A DNA stretch of 25,157 nucleotides from Pseudobowmanella sp964228145 (GTDB lineage Bacteria > Pseudomonadota > Gammaproteobacteria > Enterobacterales > Alteromonadaceae): contig CAXQZJ010000163.1 of the NCBI GenBank assembly GCA_964228145.1, forward strand, positions 1-25,157, written 5' to 3'. The position numbers were made by a program, and so were the translations under genes. The notes below the pieces were generated by a model that saw only the letters and a program-made list of their open reading frames with translations, was not told where the DNA came from and made no database searches. Positions within the stretch are counted from its first letter, which is position 1, and each line of letters begins with the position of its first letter. Shown here one piece after another: positions 15,220 to 22,439 of this stretch.

Positions 15220-15606
15220 GTGGAGCAGTACCTAAAAAGTTTGCTGATTGTTCCTGAGGACAAAGCGACTGAACTAAACTCTCTTGCCAGTGCGTTAACT
15301 GAGATCATTGATCATGGAGAGGGTAATGGTCAAAGCCCGGTTGTACGTGTTGATAAACTTGCAGAAGGGCTTTGTACATCTGAACGCAACTTGCGACGTA
15401 AATGTTCCAAAATGTTTGGTATTAGCCCGAGCGAATTGCTAATGCGCGTACGCATGGAGCGGGCTAAAGACTTGTTGGTACAAGGGCACTCTATTGGTGA
15501 TGTGGCATATCAGGTCGGTTTTACTACCCATAGCCACTTCTCCAATGTATTCAAAAAACACATGGGCGCGTCGCCCAGCGACTTCAAGCAAAAGGCGCAA
15601 TCTTAA
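15220..15606 (+). CDS. Small AraC-family transcriptional regulator (DNA-binding domain only)
   Basis: 128 residues from the chosen GTG start. The C-terminal 90 residues form the AraC double helix-turn-helix: the first in DKLAEGLCTSERNLRRKCSK, the second in SIGDVAYQVGFTTHSHFSNV, ending with the family signature KKHMGASPSDF. There is no ligand-binding or receiver domain, only a short helical N-terminus. Start choice: an ATG at 15169 is in frame but lacks a ribosome-binding site, whereas the GTG at 15220 has a perfect AAGGAG (15208-15213) 6 nt upstream. The gene diverges from the cyclase, and its TAA overlaps the hemL stop by 4 nt. Targets are unknown; the inverted repeat at 15122-15154 may be an autoregulatory site. 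Confidence 0.88.
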   Translation: MEQYLKSLLIVPEDKATELNSLASALTEIIDHGEGNGQSPVVRVDKLAEGLCTSERNLRRKCSKMFGISPSELLMRVRMERAKDLLVQGHSIGDVAYQVGFTTHSHFSNVFKKHMGASPSDFKQKAQS

Positions 15607-16883
15607 AGCTGCGCCATCACTTTTTCTGCTGCTAGCAGCGTTTGTTCAATCACTTCCTCATTGTGACAGGCAGAGACGAATCCTGCTTCATAAGATGCCG
15701 GCGCCAGATAAACTCCTTGTTCCAGCATGCCGTGGTAGAACTGGTTAAATTGTTCAGTATTGCAATTGATTGCCTGCTGATAATTCACCACTTTCTCAAC
15801 GTCAGTAAAGAAAATTCCGAACATGCTGCCGGCTTTGTTGGTGGTGAAGGGGATACCGTGCTTATCAGCGATGGCTTGTAGGCCTTCTGTCAACATGCTG
15901 GTGCATTGATCAAGTTGTTCATACAAGCCCGGTTGCTGGATCGCGCCCAGCGATGCTAATCCGGCAGCCATAGCCACTGGGTTGCCAGACAGTGTGCCCG
16001 CTTGGTAAACCGGCCCTAACGGTGCCAGGTAACGCATGATATCTTCGCGGCCACCGAACGCGCCAACCGGCATTCCACCACCTATCACCTTACCCAGGCA
16101 AGTGAGATCCGGGGTGATGCGGTAATGGGCCTGAGCGCCGCCCAATGCGACCCGGAAGCCGGTCATGACTTCATCAAAAATCAGTAAGCTACCGTGGTCG
16201 TCACATAGCGATCTTAAACCCTCAAGAAAGCCTGGCACGGGTGGAATGCAGTTCATGTTACCGGCCACAGGCTCTACGATGATGGCGGCCACTTCGTTGC
16301 CATGCTCAGCCATAAATTCCGCGACTTGCTGTATATCGTTATAGGCCAAGGTTACCGTATGCTTGGCGTAATCGTCGGGGACCCCCGGTGAACTTGGCAC
16401 TCCAAAGGTTAACGCGCCAGAACCGGCTTTAACTAACAATCCGTCGGCGTGGCCATGATAACAGCCTTCAAACTTAATAAATTTATCGCGACCGGTAAAA
16501 CCTCGGGCTAAACGAATGGCACTCATGGTTGCCTCGGTACCAGAGTTGACCATGCGCACCATCTCCATTGACGGTACTAGTTTACTGACCATTTCAGCCA
16601 TATGGATCTCAGCTTCAGTCGGAGCGCCGAAACTCAAGCCTTGATGGGCCGCAGTGATCACCGCCTCGCGGATCGAGGGGTGGTTATGGCCAAGCACCAT
16701 GGGGCCCCAGGACAGCACGTAATCGATATACTGCTTGTCTTCACTATCGTACAAATATGCGCCATCGGCCCTTTGTATGAATGGCGGTGTGCCACCCACG
16801 GCCTTAAAGGCCCGGACCGGACTGTTTACGCCGCCGGGAATGTGTCGTTGCGCTCGGGCAAATAATTCGGCTGAGGAGGTCAT
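15603..16883 (-). CDS. hemL: Glutamate-1-semialdehyde 2,1-aminomutase
   Basis: 426 residues, the usual HemL length and collinear with the E. coli enzyme. This PLP enzyme converts glutamate-1-semialdehyde to 5-aminolevulinate in the C5 heme pathway. PLP-binding Lys265 lies in CLGKVIGGGMP and the cofactor-contacting Asp237 in FDEVMTGFR; NSGTEATMSAIRLARG (113-128) and FEGCYHGHADG are further signatures. The start is the ATG at 16881-16883, with AGGA about 7 nt upstream, because an in-frame extension (12 residues, to 16919) lies wholly inside pyrB and is not family-like. The ATG overlaps the pyrB TGA by 4 nt, so translation is probably coupled. The stop overlaps that of the convergent AraC-type gene. 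Confidence 0.97.
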   Translation of the reverse strand: MTSSAELFARAQRHIPGGVNSPVRAFKAVGGTPPFIQRADGAYLYDSEDKQYIDYVLSWGPMVLGHNHPSIREAVITAAHQGLSFGAPTEAEIHMAEMVSKLVPSMEMVRMVNSGTEATMSAIRLARGFTGRDKFIKFEGCYHGHADGLLVKAGSGALTFGVPSSPGVPDDYAKHTVTLAYNDIQQVAEFMAEHGNEVAAIIVEPVAGNMNCIPPVPGFLEGLRSLCDDHGSLLIFDEVMTGFRVALGGAQAHYRITPDLTCLGKVIGGGMPVGAFGGREDIMRYLAPLGPVYQAGTLSGNPVAMAAGLASLGAIQQPGLYEQLDQCTSMLTEGLQAIADKHGIPFTTNKAGSMFGIFFTDVEKVVNYQQAINCNTEQFNQFYHGMLEQGVYLAPASYEAGFVSACHNEEVIEQTLLAAEKVMAQL

Positions 16884-17896
16884 AATGTTCCTTTTGTTGT
16901 AAACCACTGCACTTCGCAATCATAGTTAGAAACAATATCTTCAACGCCAAGGGTGAGCGCAAATAACGCCATTCTGACTAACACGCCGTTATCGGCTTGA
17001 CGAAAGATCGCAAGGTTAGGGTTCATGTTTAAATCATTGTCCAACTCGTTCGCATCGGCGCGGCTATCCCTGGGTAACGGGTGCATTATCACGGTATTTG
17101 ATTTGAAGTGTTGGGTGTATATTTGTTGGTTCAAGCGAAACTTACCACGATATTGATCAGCCTCCGCTTTGGTGGCAAAACGTTCTTCCTGAATGCGTGT
17201 CTGGTAGCAGATATCAGCGTCCAGACTCCCCGAGAGTGTATCGGACACGACCACTTTGTGCCCCGCATTGGATAAAATATCGATGACTTTTTCAGGCATC
17301 TGCAATGCGGTCGGCGAAATTAGCGTCACCGTAATGTTCTTATACAGGCTCAATAACTTAGATAAGGAGTGTACGGTACGCCCGTACTTAAGATCACCGA
17401 TCATTGCAATGTGCATACCGTTGATATCTTTGCCCATTGAGCGCAGTTCTTTGTCGATGGTATATAAATCCAGCAGCGCTTGAGTAGGGTGCTCATTAGG
17501 ACCATCTCCACCATTGATGACGGGAACGCGGCTTCCTTGAGCAAATTCAGCCACTGACCCCGCATCGGGATGTCGCATGGCGACCACATCGGAATAGCTT
17601 GATAATACCCGTGCGGTATCAAATAAAGACTCGCCTTTGGCCAGTGCAGAATTGGCCATCCCAGCCGTTTCTCTGACTTCACCGCCAAGTAAGTTAAATG
17701 CGGTCCCGAAACTTACCCGAGTCCGGGTACTGGGTTCAAAAAAGAGGTTTCCGAGGATTGCACCGTCGAGCACCCGGGTTCGCTTTTGTCGTTTGGCGTA
17801 GGGCAGCATAGAGTCCGCGACCTGAAACACGCGAGTCAGTATGTCTTTATCAAATTGATCAACACTCAGAATGTGTTGTCCGCGAAAATCCGTCAT
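16880..17896 (-). CDS. pyrB: Aspartate carbamoyltransferase catalytic subunit (long form)
   Basis: 338 residues. Signatures are the carbamoyl-phosphate loop FFEPSTRTR (52-60), the neighbouring-subunit lysine loop AKGES (Lys87), HPTQALLD (136-143) and HPLPR (272-276). It catalyses carbamoyl phosphate plus aspartate to N-carbamoylaspartate, the first committed pyrimidine step. It is about 27 residues longer than E. coli PyrB (311), mostly through a C-terminal extension after the last helix, as in some other marine gammaproteobacteria. No pyrI regulatory-subunit gene follows; hemL does, with a 4-nt overlap. The ribosome-binding site is weak, and a hairpin at 17919-17943 lies just upstream. Confidence 0.95.
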   Translation of the reverse strand: MTDFRGQHILSVDQFDKDILTRVFQVADSMLPYAKRQKRTRVLDGAILGNLFFEPSTRTRVSFGTAFNLLGGEVRETAGMANSALAKGESLFDTARVLSSYSDVVAMRHPDAGSVAEFAQGSRVPVINGGDGPNEHPTQALLDLYTIDKELRSMGKDINGMHIAMIGDLKYGRTVHSLSKLLSLYKNITVTLISPTALQMPEKVIDILSNAGHKVVVSDTLSGSLDADICYQTRIQEERFATKAEADQYRGKFRLNQQIYTQHFKSNTVIMHPLPRDSRADANELDNDLNMNPNLAIFRQADNGVLVRMALFALTLGVEDIVSNYDCEVQWFTTKGTL

Positions 17897-17918
17897 AAAG
17901 GGTTCGTCCAGGCAAAAT

Positions 17919-17943
17919 GCTGGCGGAATTTTAACACGCCAGC
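17919..17943 (-). promoter_or_regulatory. Hairpin between hemJ and pyrB (terminator or attenuator candidate)
   Basis: Read on the minus strand, GCTGGCG (17943-17937) pairs perfectly with CGCCAGC (17925-17919) around an 11-nt AT-rich loop, followed by ATTTT. It ends 22 nt before the pyrB ATG. It could end the hemJ transcript or act as a pyrimidine-dependent attenuator of the kind known upstream of E. coli pyrBI. The T-run is short, so the terminator would be leaky. Confidence 0.5.
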
Positions 17944-17962
17944 TTAAAAGATAAATCCGGGT

Positions 17963-18400
17963 TTAGTTTCCTACCCAAGGTTTTAATACAGCCAAAAGAA
18001 CAATGGCCAATAACAGCAGCACCGGCGTTTCATTGACCAGTCTGAAAAAGCGACCTGAATAGCAGTCAGGCTGTCGCTTTAGCTTTTTCATCAACACAAA
18101 AAGCCAGCCATGGTAAACGTACAGTACGCTGACTAACACCAATTTGAGGTGTAGCCAACCAGAAATCCGAATCCAACTGCTACCGTAGTTAACCATTAAT
18201 GCAACGCCAAACACTAAGGTTAGCAGTGCGAAGGGTGTGACAAACCAAAACAGCCGTCGTTCCATAATCTCTAGCTGTTGGTGAACGCTCGGATTGGCCG
18301 ACTCGCGGTGGTAAACAAACAATCTGGGGAGATAAAAAATACCTGCAAACCAGGCCACCATGAAGAAAATATGCAGTGCTTTAAACCAAAGGATTGTCAC
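17963..18400 (-). CDS. hemJ: HemJ, protoporphyrinogen IX oxidase (UPF0093 membrane protein)
   Basis: 145 residues with four hydrophobic segments (about 6-28, 51-71, 82-104, 124-141). The opening WFKALHIFFMVAWFAGIFYLPRLFVYH and the later GWLHLKLVLV are the HemJ signatures, with His10 and Lys86 in conserved positions. HemJ oxidises protoporphyrinogen IX to protoporphyrin IX in bacteria lacking HemG or HemY, and hemL two genes downstream supports a heme role. The start codon is GTG (18398-18400), with AGGA about 9 nt upstream inside the end of the clc gene and a 2-nt gap after its stop, so translation is probably coupled. Confidence 0.9.
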   Translation of the reverse strand: MTILWFKALHIFFMVAWFAGIFYLPRLFVYHRESANPSVHQQLEIMERRLFWFVTPFALLTLVFGVALMVNYGSSWIRISGWLHLKLVLVSVLYVYHGWLFVLMKKLKRQPDCYSGRFFRLVNETPVLLLLAIVLLAVLKPWVGN

Positions 18401-18402
18401 AA

Positions 18403-20103
18403 TTAATATTCCTGTTTATGCAAGTGTTGTCGCAAAACCGACCAGGTAATAACACCGATGATCTCATCAGGTGAAGTGTCATAGATGTAAACGGCACCAC
18501 TGCGAGTCGCTTGTAGAATTTCGTATACTTCGGCAAGCGTTCCCTGACTACTGACGCCTTGCATCTCATTGAGTTGAATAGGGCTGGCATCTTCTTTACT
18601 CAAGCTGGTATCCCAGCTGACTAATTGATATTGGATACCAATTTCGAAATTGTCGGCTTTGATCACCAATTGGTCGGGGGAATGCTCCAAAAACTGTCGG
18701 ATATAGCGTTCGGAGGTATCCCGGAAGAGCCGATAATCACTGGCCATCACCGCCAACACGCCGGTTTTTTGTAGCGCCTCTCGGACTGACGAACTGGTAT
18801 AGGACAGGCGTTGATATTCCAGTTGGCGAATAAAGATGGATTTGTTACCCAGGAACTGGGTTGAGGTGACATAGGCCGGCACTATGACTAGCATCGCAGG
18901 CAATATCACTTCAGGGTTAAAGGAAAGTTCCATCACCGCAGACAAAGCCGCCAACGGCGCATGCAGTACCGCCGTGAGCATCCCAGCCATACCAAGTAAC
19001 CCAAAACTACTGGTATAGGTATCGATCTCGTCCAGGAATAATCCCATCGGCATAAGAAACAGTGCGCCTGCAATCACGCCTAAACCAAACACCGGTCCGA
19101 TCAGCCCCCCGGGCACTCCCAATCCAATGGCTATCAAGGTGAGGAATAGTTTGGTCAACAGTAGCAGCGCTAATAAGCCGAAGTTGTCCGGCTGCAGCAC
19201 TACCACGTCAATAGCGGCCAGACCTGAGCCGAGTGCCTGAGGTAACAGATAGCCAATACCACCGGTAATCACTCCGGCTAACATTAAACGGCTGACCATA
19301 CCTAACGGCCTGAAAAGTTTGATAATGCGCATCAATTGATGGTTAAAAAATGCCGCGACCGCACCCATTAAAATGCCGAAAAATATTAACGACAGGTACA
19401 TCCAGGGGTCTAAAGGGGTCCAACGCAGCATTTCCATTTCGTGGACTTGACCAAAAACCAGCGAGGTGCTCAGCGAACCGACGGCGGCAGCCAGCATAAC
19501 CGGGATAAAAACATGTATTTTGTACTCTCTGAGCACGACCTCCATGACAAAAATGACGGCTGCGAAAGGCGTGTTAAAAGAGGCTGAGATACCTGCGGCA
19601 ACGCCGCAGCCAGCCAGTATACGAATGCTATTAAAGGGAAGTTTTAAATAATCACCGACCAGGCTGCTACCGGCTGCCCCTAAATGAACAGCGGGCCCCT
19701 CGCGGCCCACCGAGAAACCACTGGCAAGTGCGAGCATACCACCAAAGAACTGATTGACCGTGGTTCGAAAAGGCATCAGTCCATATGCTGATTTGACCCG
19801 GTGAATGACAAAAGGTATGCCCAAACGGTAGTGTTTGAAACCCGTTATCCATGCGATGGCAACAATACAGGTCGCCGCGCCCACAGGCAGGAGAAAGCGA
19901 TCCAATGCAGGGAGGGTGGTAAAATCATCGTAGTGAAATAAAAATATCGATTGCAGCTGTTGATAACCTAGGCGAAATAAAATGATCAAAAACGAGGCAA
20001 TCAAGCCGGCAATAATGCCGACCAAACAGAGCTGGATAGAGGTGCGGGGATGCGCCAGTTCAATTCGCAGTTTTTTCAGCAGGCTGCTTGCCATCCAGAC
20101 CAT
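18403..20103 (-). CDS. ClC-family chloride channel/transporter with C-terminal CBS-like region
   Basis: 566 residues. The ClC membrane core (about 20-425) contains GREGP (133-137) with gating Glu135, the AGISASFNTPFAAVIFVMEV helix region (170-189) and PGGLIGP (331-337). A cytoplasmic part (about 430-566) ends in one recognisable CBS-like repeat. It is in the position of E. coli clcA next to hemL/erpA, but aligned by eye to ClC-ec1 the Ser of GSGIP is Leu94 (RLGIP), the internal proton Glu203 is Val189 and the pore Tyr445 is Phe424. The role is anion movement across the inner membrane; channel versus H+ antiport cannot be decided. The start at 20103 or Met4 is uncertain. It leads the clc-hemJ-pyrB-hemL run. 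Confidence 0.92.
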   Translation of the reverse strand: MVWMASSLLKKLRIELAHPRTSIQLCLVGIIAGLIASFLIILFRLGYQQLQSIFLFHYDDFTTLPALDRFLLPVGAATCIVAIAWITGFKHYRLGIPFVIHRVKSAYGLMPFRTTVNQFFGGMLALASGFSVGREGPAVHLGAAGSSLVGDYLKLPFNSIRILAGCGVAAGISASFNTPFAAVIFVMEVVLREYKIHVFIPVMLAAAVGSLSTSLVFGQVHEMEMLRWTPLDPWMYLSLIFFGILMGAVAAFFNHQLMRIIKLFRPLGMVSRLMLAGVITGGIGYLLPQALGSGLAAIDVVVLQPDNFGLLALLLLTKLFLTLIAIGLGVPGGLIGPVFGLGVIAGALFLMPMGLFLDEIDTYTSSFGLLGMAGMLTAVLHAPLAALSAVMELSFNPEVILPAMLVIVPAYVTSTQFLGNKSIFIRQLEYQRLSYTSSSVREALQKTGVLAVMASDYRLFRDTSERYIRQFLEHSPDQLVIKADNFEIGIQYQLVSWDTSLSKEDASPIQLNEMQGVSSQGTLAEVYEILQATRSGAVYIYDTSPDEIIGVITWSVLRQHLHKQEY

Positions 20104-20186
20104 AACCTATCATCATCGAATGGTGGAATAGTTTAACACAAGTTATTGTAATTCATGACGTTTGAAACCATAAAAGAAACACACAG

Positions 20187-20879
20187 ATGCCGGCATCCAG
20201 AATAAAGCATCGATTAGGTCACTCACGATTTTATTTGCTGCTTTTGGCGGGCCTGAGTTTAGCGGCAGTCACAGGGTATTTTGTGGGCTTAACCGTAACA
20301 GAGTTGCAGCAACAAAAGCTCCAGCAACAACAGCAGACGATTGAGAGTTTAAACCAAGAGAACCATCGACTCACCAGACAGTTGAACATCATCAGTGTAG
20401 AGCTTGAGGTCGAAAAACAAGCAAACAAGCAAACACGAGAAGATTTGCGCCAATCGGTCGAAGACAGTCAGCAAATTCGCGAAGAGTTATCGTTTTATCA
20501 AAAGGTGTTAGCGCCTGAATTGGCGGAAAACGGCTTTGTCATTGACAGTGTTGATATCGTGGCGCTGAGCGAACCTAATAGCTATCGGTTATCCATCGTA
20601 TTGATGCAACAAGAAAAACGACGCCGCTTCGTGAAAGGTAACCTTGTCATCAACCTAGAGGGATTTCAGGGCGAAACCGTGACCTTGAGTGGTGAATCAT
20701 TGGGCGCCGATAAATTAGCCTTTCAATTTCGGTATTTTGAAGTTTTAGAAACCACCATTAGGTTACCTGAGGGATTTGAACCGCAACAATTGCTGTTAGA
20801 GGCCAGACTAACCAGTCAGGGAGATCGGGGAGAGCGCTATCAGCAAGGGTTTGAGTGGGTTACCAGTAGTCGTGATTAG
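20187..20879 (+). CDS. DUF6776-like membrane-anchored coiled-coil protein
   Basis: 230 residues. A basic N-terminus and one membrane helix (about 15-36) are followed by a Gln-rich coiled coil (about 40-108) and a C-terminal beta-rich domain (about 118-228). That domain includes NSYRLSIVLMQQEK, VKGNLVINLEGF and the closing RYFEVLETTIRLPEGFEP. This layout and the place before erpA match the uncharacterised DUF6776 family of gammaproteobacteria. By topology the coiled coil and beta domain should be periplasmic. The function is unknown. In pseudomonads a bactofilin gene often lies between this gene and erpA; here only 113 nt separate them, with no gene. No clear ribosome-binding site is visible. 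Confidence 0.75.
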   Translation: MPASRIKHRLGHSRFYLLLLAGLSLAAVTGYFVGLTVTELQQQKLQQQQQTIESLNQENHRLTRQLNIISVELEVEKQANKQTREDLRQSVEDSQQIREELSFYQKVLAPELAENGFVIDSVDIVALSEPNSYRLSIVLMQQEKRRRFVKGNLVINLEGFQGETVTLSGESLGADKLAFQFRYFEVLETTIRLPEGFEPQQLLLEARLTSQGDRGERYQQGFEWVTSSRD

Positions 20880-20992
20880 CCAGCAGGAATTAGCGCAAAT
20901 TGATCGCGTGAAAAGTTGATCCTTTTAGTCAGGTATCAGATAATTAGCGGTCCGCGAAACATATTGAAGCGCGGCGCTAACGTGGAGTATCT

Positions 20993-21337
20993 ATGACAGT
21001 TGAGACAGCATTGCCGATCGAATTCACCGAGTCGGCAGCGATGAAAGTGAAAGCCTTGATTGAAGAGGAAGAAAACCCGTCGCTGAAGTTGCGCGTGTTT
21101 GTTACCGGGGGTGGATGCTCGGGATTTCAATATGGTTTTACCTTCGATGAGAAAGTAAACGAAGGCGATATGACCATTGAAAAGCAAGGTGTAACGCTGG
21201 TGGTTGATCCCATGAGTCTACAATACCTTGTTGGCGGCGAAGTGGACTACACTGAAGGATTAGAAGGCAGCCGTTTTCTGGTGAACAACCCTAATGCCAC
21301 GACAACCTGTGGCTGTGGCTCTTCATTCAGTATATAA
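20993..21337 (+). CDS. erpA: Iron-sulfur cluster insertion protein ErpA
   Basis: 114 residues, the same length as E. coli ErpA and nearly identical over the core. The three cluster-binding cysteines of A-type carriers are present: Cys42 (GGGCSGFQYGF), Cys106 and Cys108 (TCGCGSSFSI). ErpA transfers Fe-S clusters to apoproteins, including the IspG/IspH isoprenoid enzymes and respiratory complexes, and is usually essential for aerobic growth. In E. coli it lies by clcA and hemL, as here. The 113-nt upstream gap shows no IscR site that I can recognise. Confidence 0.97.
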   Translation: MTVETALPIEFTESAAMKVKALIEEEENPSLKLRVFVTGGGCSGFQYGFTFDEKVNEGDMTIEKQGVTLVVDPMSLQYLVGGEVDYTEGLEGSRFLVNNPNATTTCGCGSSFSI

Positions 21338-21358
21338 AGGGTAGCGTTAAACAGCCGC

Positions 21359-21378
21359 GCGGTGCAGTAATGCGCCGC
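21359..21378 (+). other. Hairpin with GUAA tetraloop in the leader of the LacI-type gene
   Basis: GCGGTGCA (21359-21366) can pair with TGCGCCGC (21371-21378), with one G-U pair, around GTAA, a GNRA-type loop. It lies between erpA and the LacI-type gene, 19 nt before the ATG and directly before the purine-rich ribosome-binding site. No T-run follows on either strand, so it is not a typical terminator. Confidence 0.35.
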
Positions 21379-21397
21379 AAAAGGGAAGGGACATCGA

Positions 21398-22426
21398 ATG
21401 GCAAACACCAAGCAAACTCTGAAAACGGTCGCAAAAGCACTTGGTGTGTCGGTTGCTACGATTTCAAATGCGTTTAATCGTCCAGACCAGTTGTCGGCCA
21501 AAAAACGTGAAGAAATTTTAGCTGCGTGTGCAGAAATGGGCTATTACGGACCGAACAAAGCGGCGAGCTCATTGCGCAAGGGTGTGTTTAACATTGTTGC
21601 CCTGATTTTGCCTGACTCACTTGAGTATATGGTCTCAGACCCGGTTGCCAGTCAATTCATTAAAGGCGTGGCTAAAGGGTTGCAGCTACAAAATACCAAT
21701 CTATTGTTGTTCTCGGGCAGCAGTGACAGCGTTCATGATGTGGTCGATTTTGTCGATGGTTTTATCTGTTATGGTGCGCCGCGCAATAGTGGATTAACGG
21801 CACAGCTGGCATCCTTGGACAAAAAAGTGGTCACTGTGGATTTCGACCTGCCTGGTGTGCCATCGGTCAATATTGACAATGAGCAGGCCGCCTTTGAAAT
21901 AGCAAGTCAGGTGCTAAAGCAGGATGTTCATCAGCCTGCCATTTTAGGTTTGCGGTTGATCGACTCAAGACACACCTGCAGAATTTACGATATCGAGTTA
22001 TTGGATACAGACAGTTCTATTGCTCATCGTCGCTTGGATGGCTATATGCGAGCATGTGAACAGGCCGGTGTCGAGATTGGCGGTGACAGAATCTGGCACC
22101 TGCCCGAAAGCACCCATCATTACGCTAGCTTAGCGGCGCAAGAGGCGTTAAACCGGATTCCGCGTCCGGACGTACTGATTTGCATGAGTGACGTGATAGC
22201 ACTGACCGCTATGCAAGAGGCATTGAAGATGGGATTGCGCATTCCTGAGGATATCAAAATCATCGGTTTTGACGGTATTGATGAAGCGCAACGCTATCAC
22301 CCTTCACTCACCACAGTGCATCAATTCAGTGATGAAAAAGGCTTGGCTGCCGCGAATATGTTCCTTTCGGGAGAGACTGAATCAAAGGTAATGGCACATC
22401 AAATTATCAGAGGGGCCAGCAGTTAG
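21398..22426 (+). CDS. LacI-family transcriptional regulator, probable repressor of the sucrose locus
   Basis: 342 residues. The N-terminal helix-turn-helix (about 7-28, TVAKALGVSVATISNAFN) and the hinge helix region (PNKAASSLRKG, about 52-62) are followed by a periplasmic-binding-protein-like sugar-sensing domain (about 63-338) with PDVLICMSDVIALTAMQEA and IIGFDGIDEA near the end. Genes of this type bind palindromes with a central CG through the hinge helix. It converges on sucrose phosphorylase with a 13-nt gap, and the transporter lies beyond, so it is the natural local regulator. The palindrome at 23934-23947 is the best operator. The ATG is preceded by AAGGGA/AGGGA. The effector (sucrose, fructose or a phosphorylated form) is not shown by the sequence. 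Confidence 0.92.
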   Translation: MANTKQTLKTVAKALGVSVATISNAFNRPDQLSAKKREEILAACAEMGYYGPNKAASSLRKGVFNIVALILPDSLEYMVSDPVASQFIKGVAKGLQLQNTNLLLFSGSSDSVHDVVDFVDGFICYGAPRNSGLTAQLASLDKKVVTVDFDLPGVPSVNIDNEQAAFEIASQVLKQDVHQPAILGLRLIDSRHTCRIYDIELLDTDSSIAHRRLDGYMRACEQAGVEIGGDRIWHLPESTHHYASLAAQEALNRIPRPDVLICMSDVIALTAMQEALKMGLRIPEDIKIIGFDGIDEAQRYHPSLTTVHQFSDEKGLAAANMFLSGETESKVMAHQIIRGASS

Positions 22427-22432
22427 CTGGCC
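22414..22432. terminator. GC-rich hairpin between convergent LacI-type gene and sucrose phosphorylase
   Basis: GGCCAGC (22414-22420) and GCTGGCC (22426-22432) form a perfect 7-bp stem around AGTTA, overlapping the stop codon of the LacI-type gene (22424-22426). No good T-run follows on either strand, so it is a weak two-way terminator candidate. Confidence 0.4.
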
Positions 22433-22439
22433 AACCAAG

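Noticed and set aside
16884..16919. N-terminal extension of HemL
   Set aside because: It lies wholly inside pyrB coding sequence and HemL proteins do not carry it; the ATG at 16883 has AGGA upstream.
20300..20345. CAGCAACAA-type tandem repeat in the DUF6776-like gene, and a similar run in zapG
   Set aside because: They are Gln codons in coiled-coil segments, with no regular repeat unit beyond codon bias.
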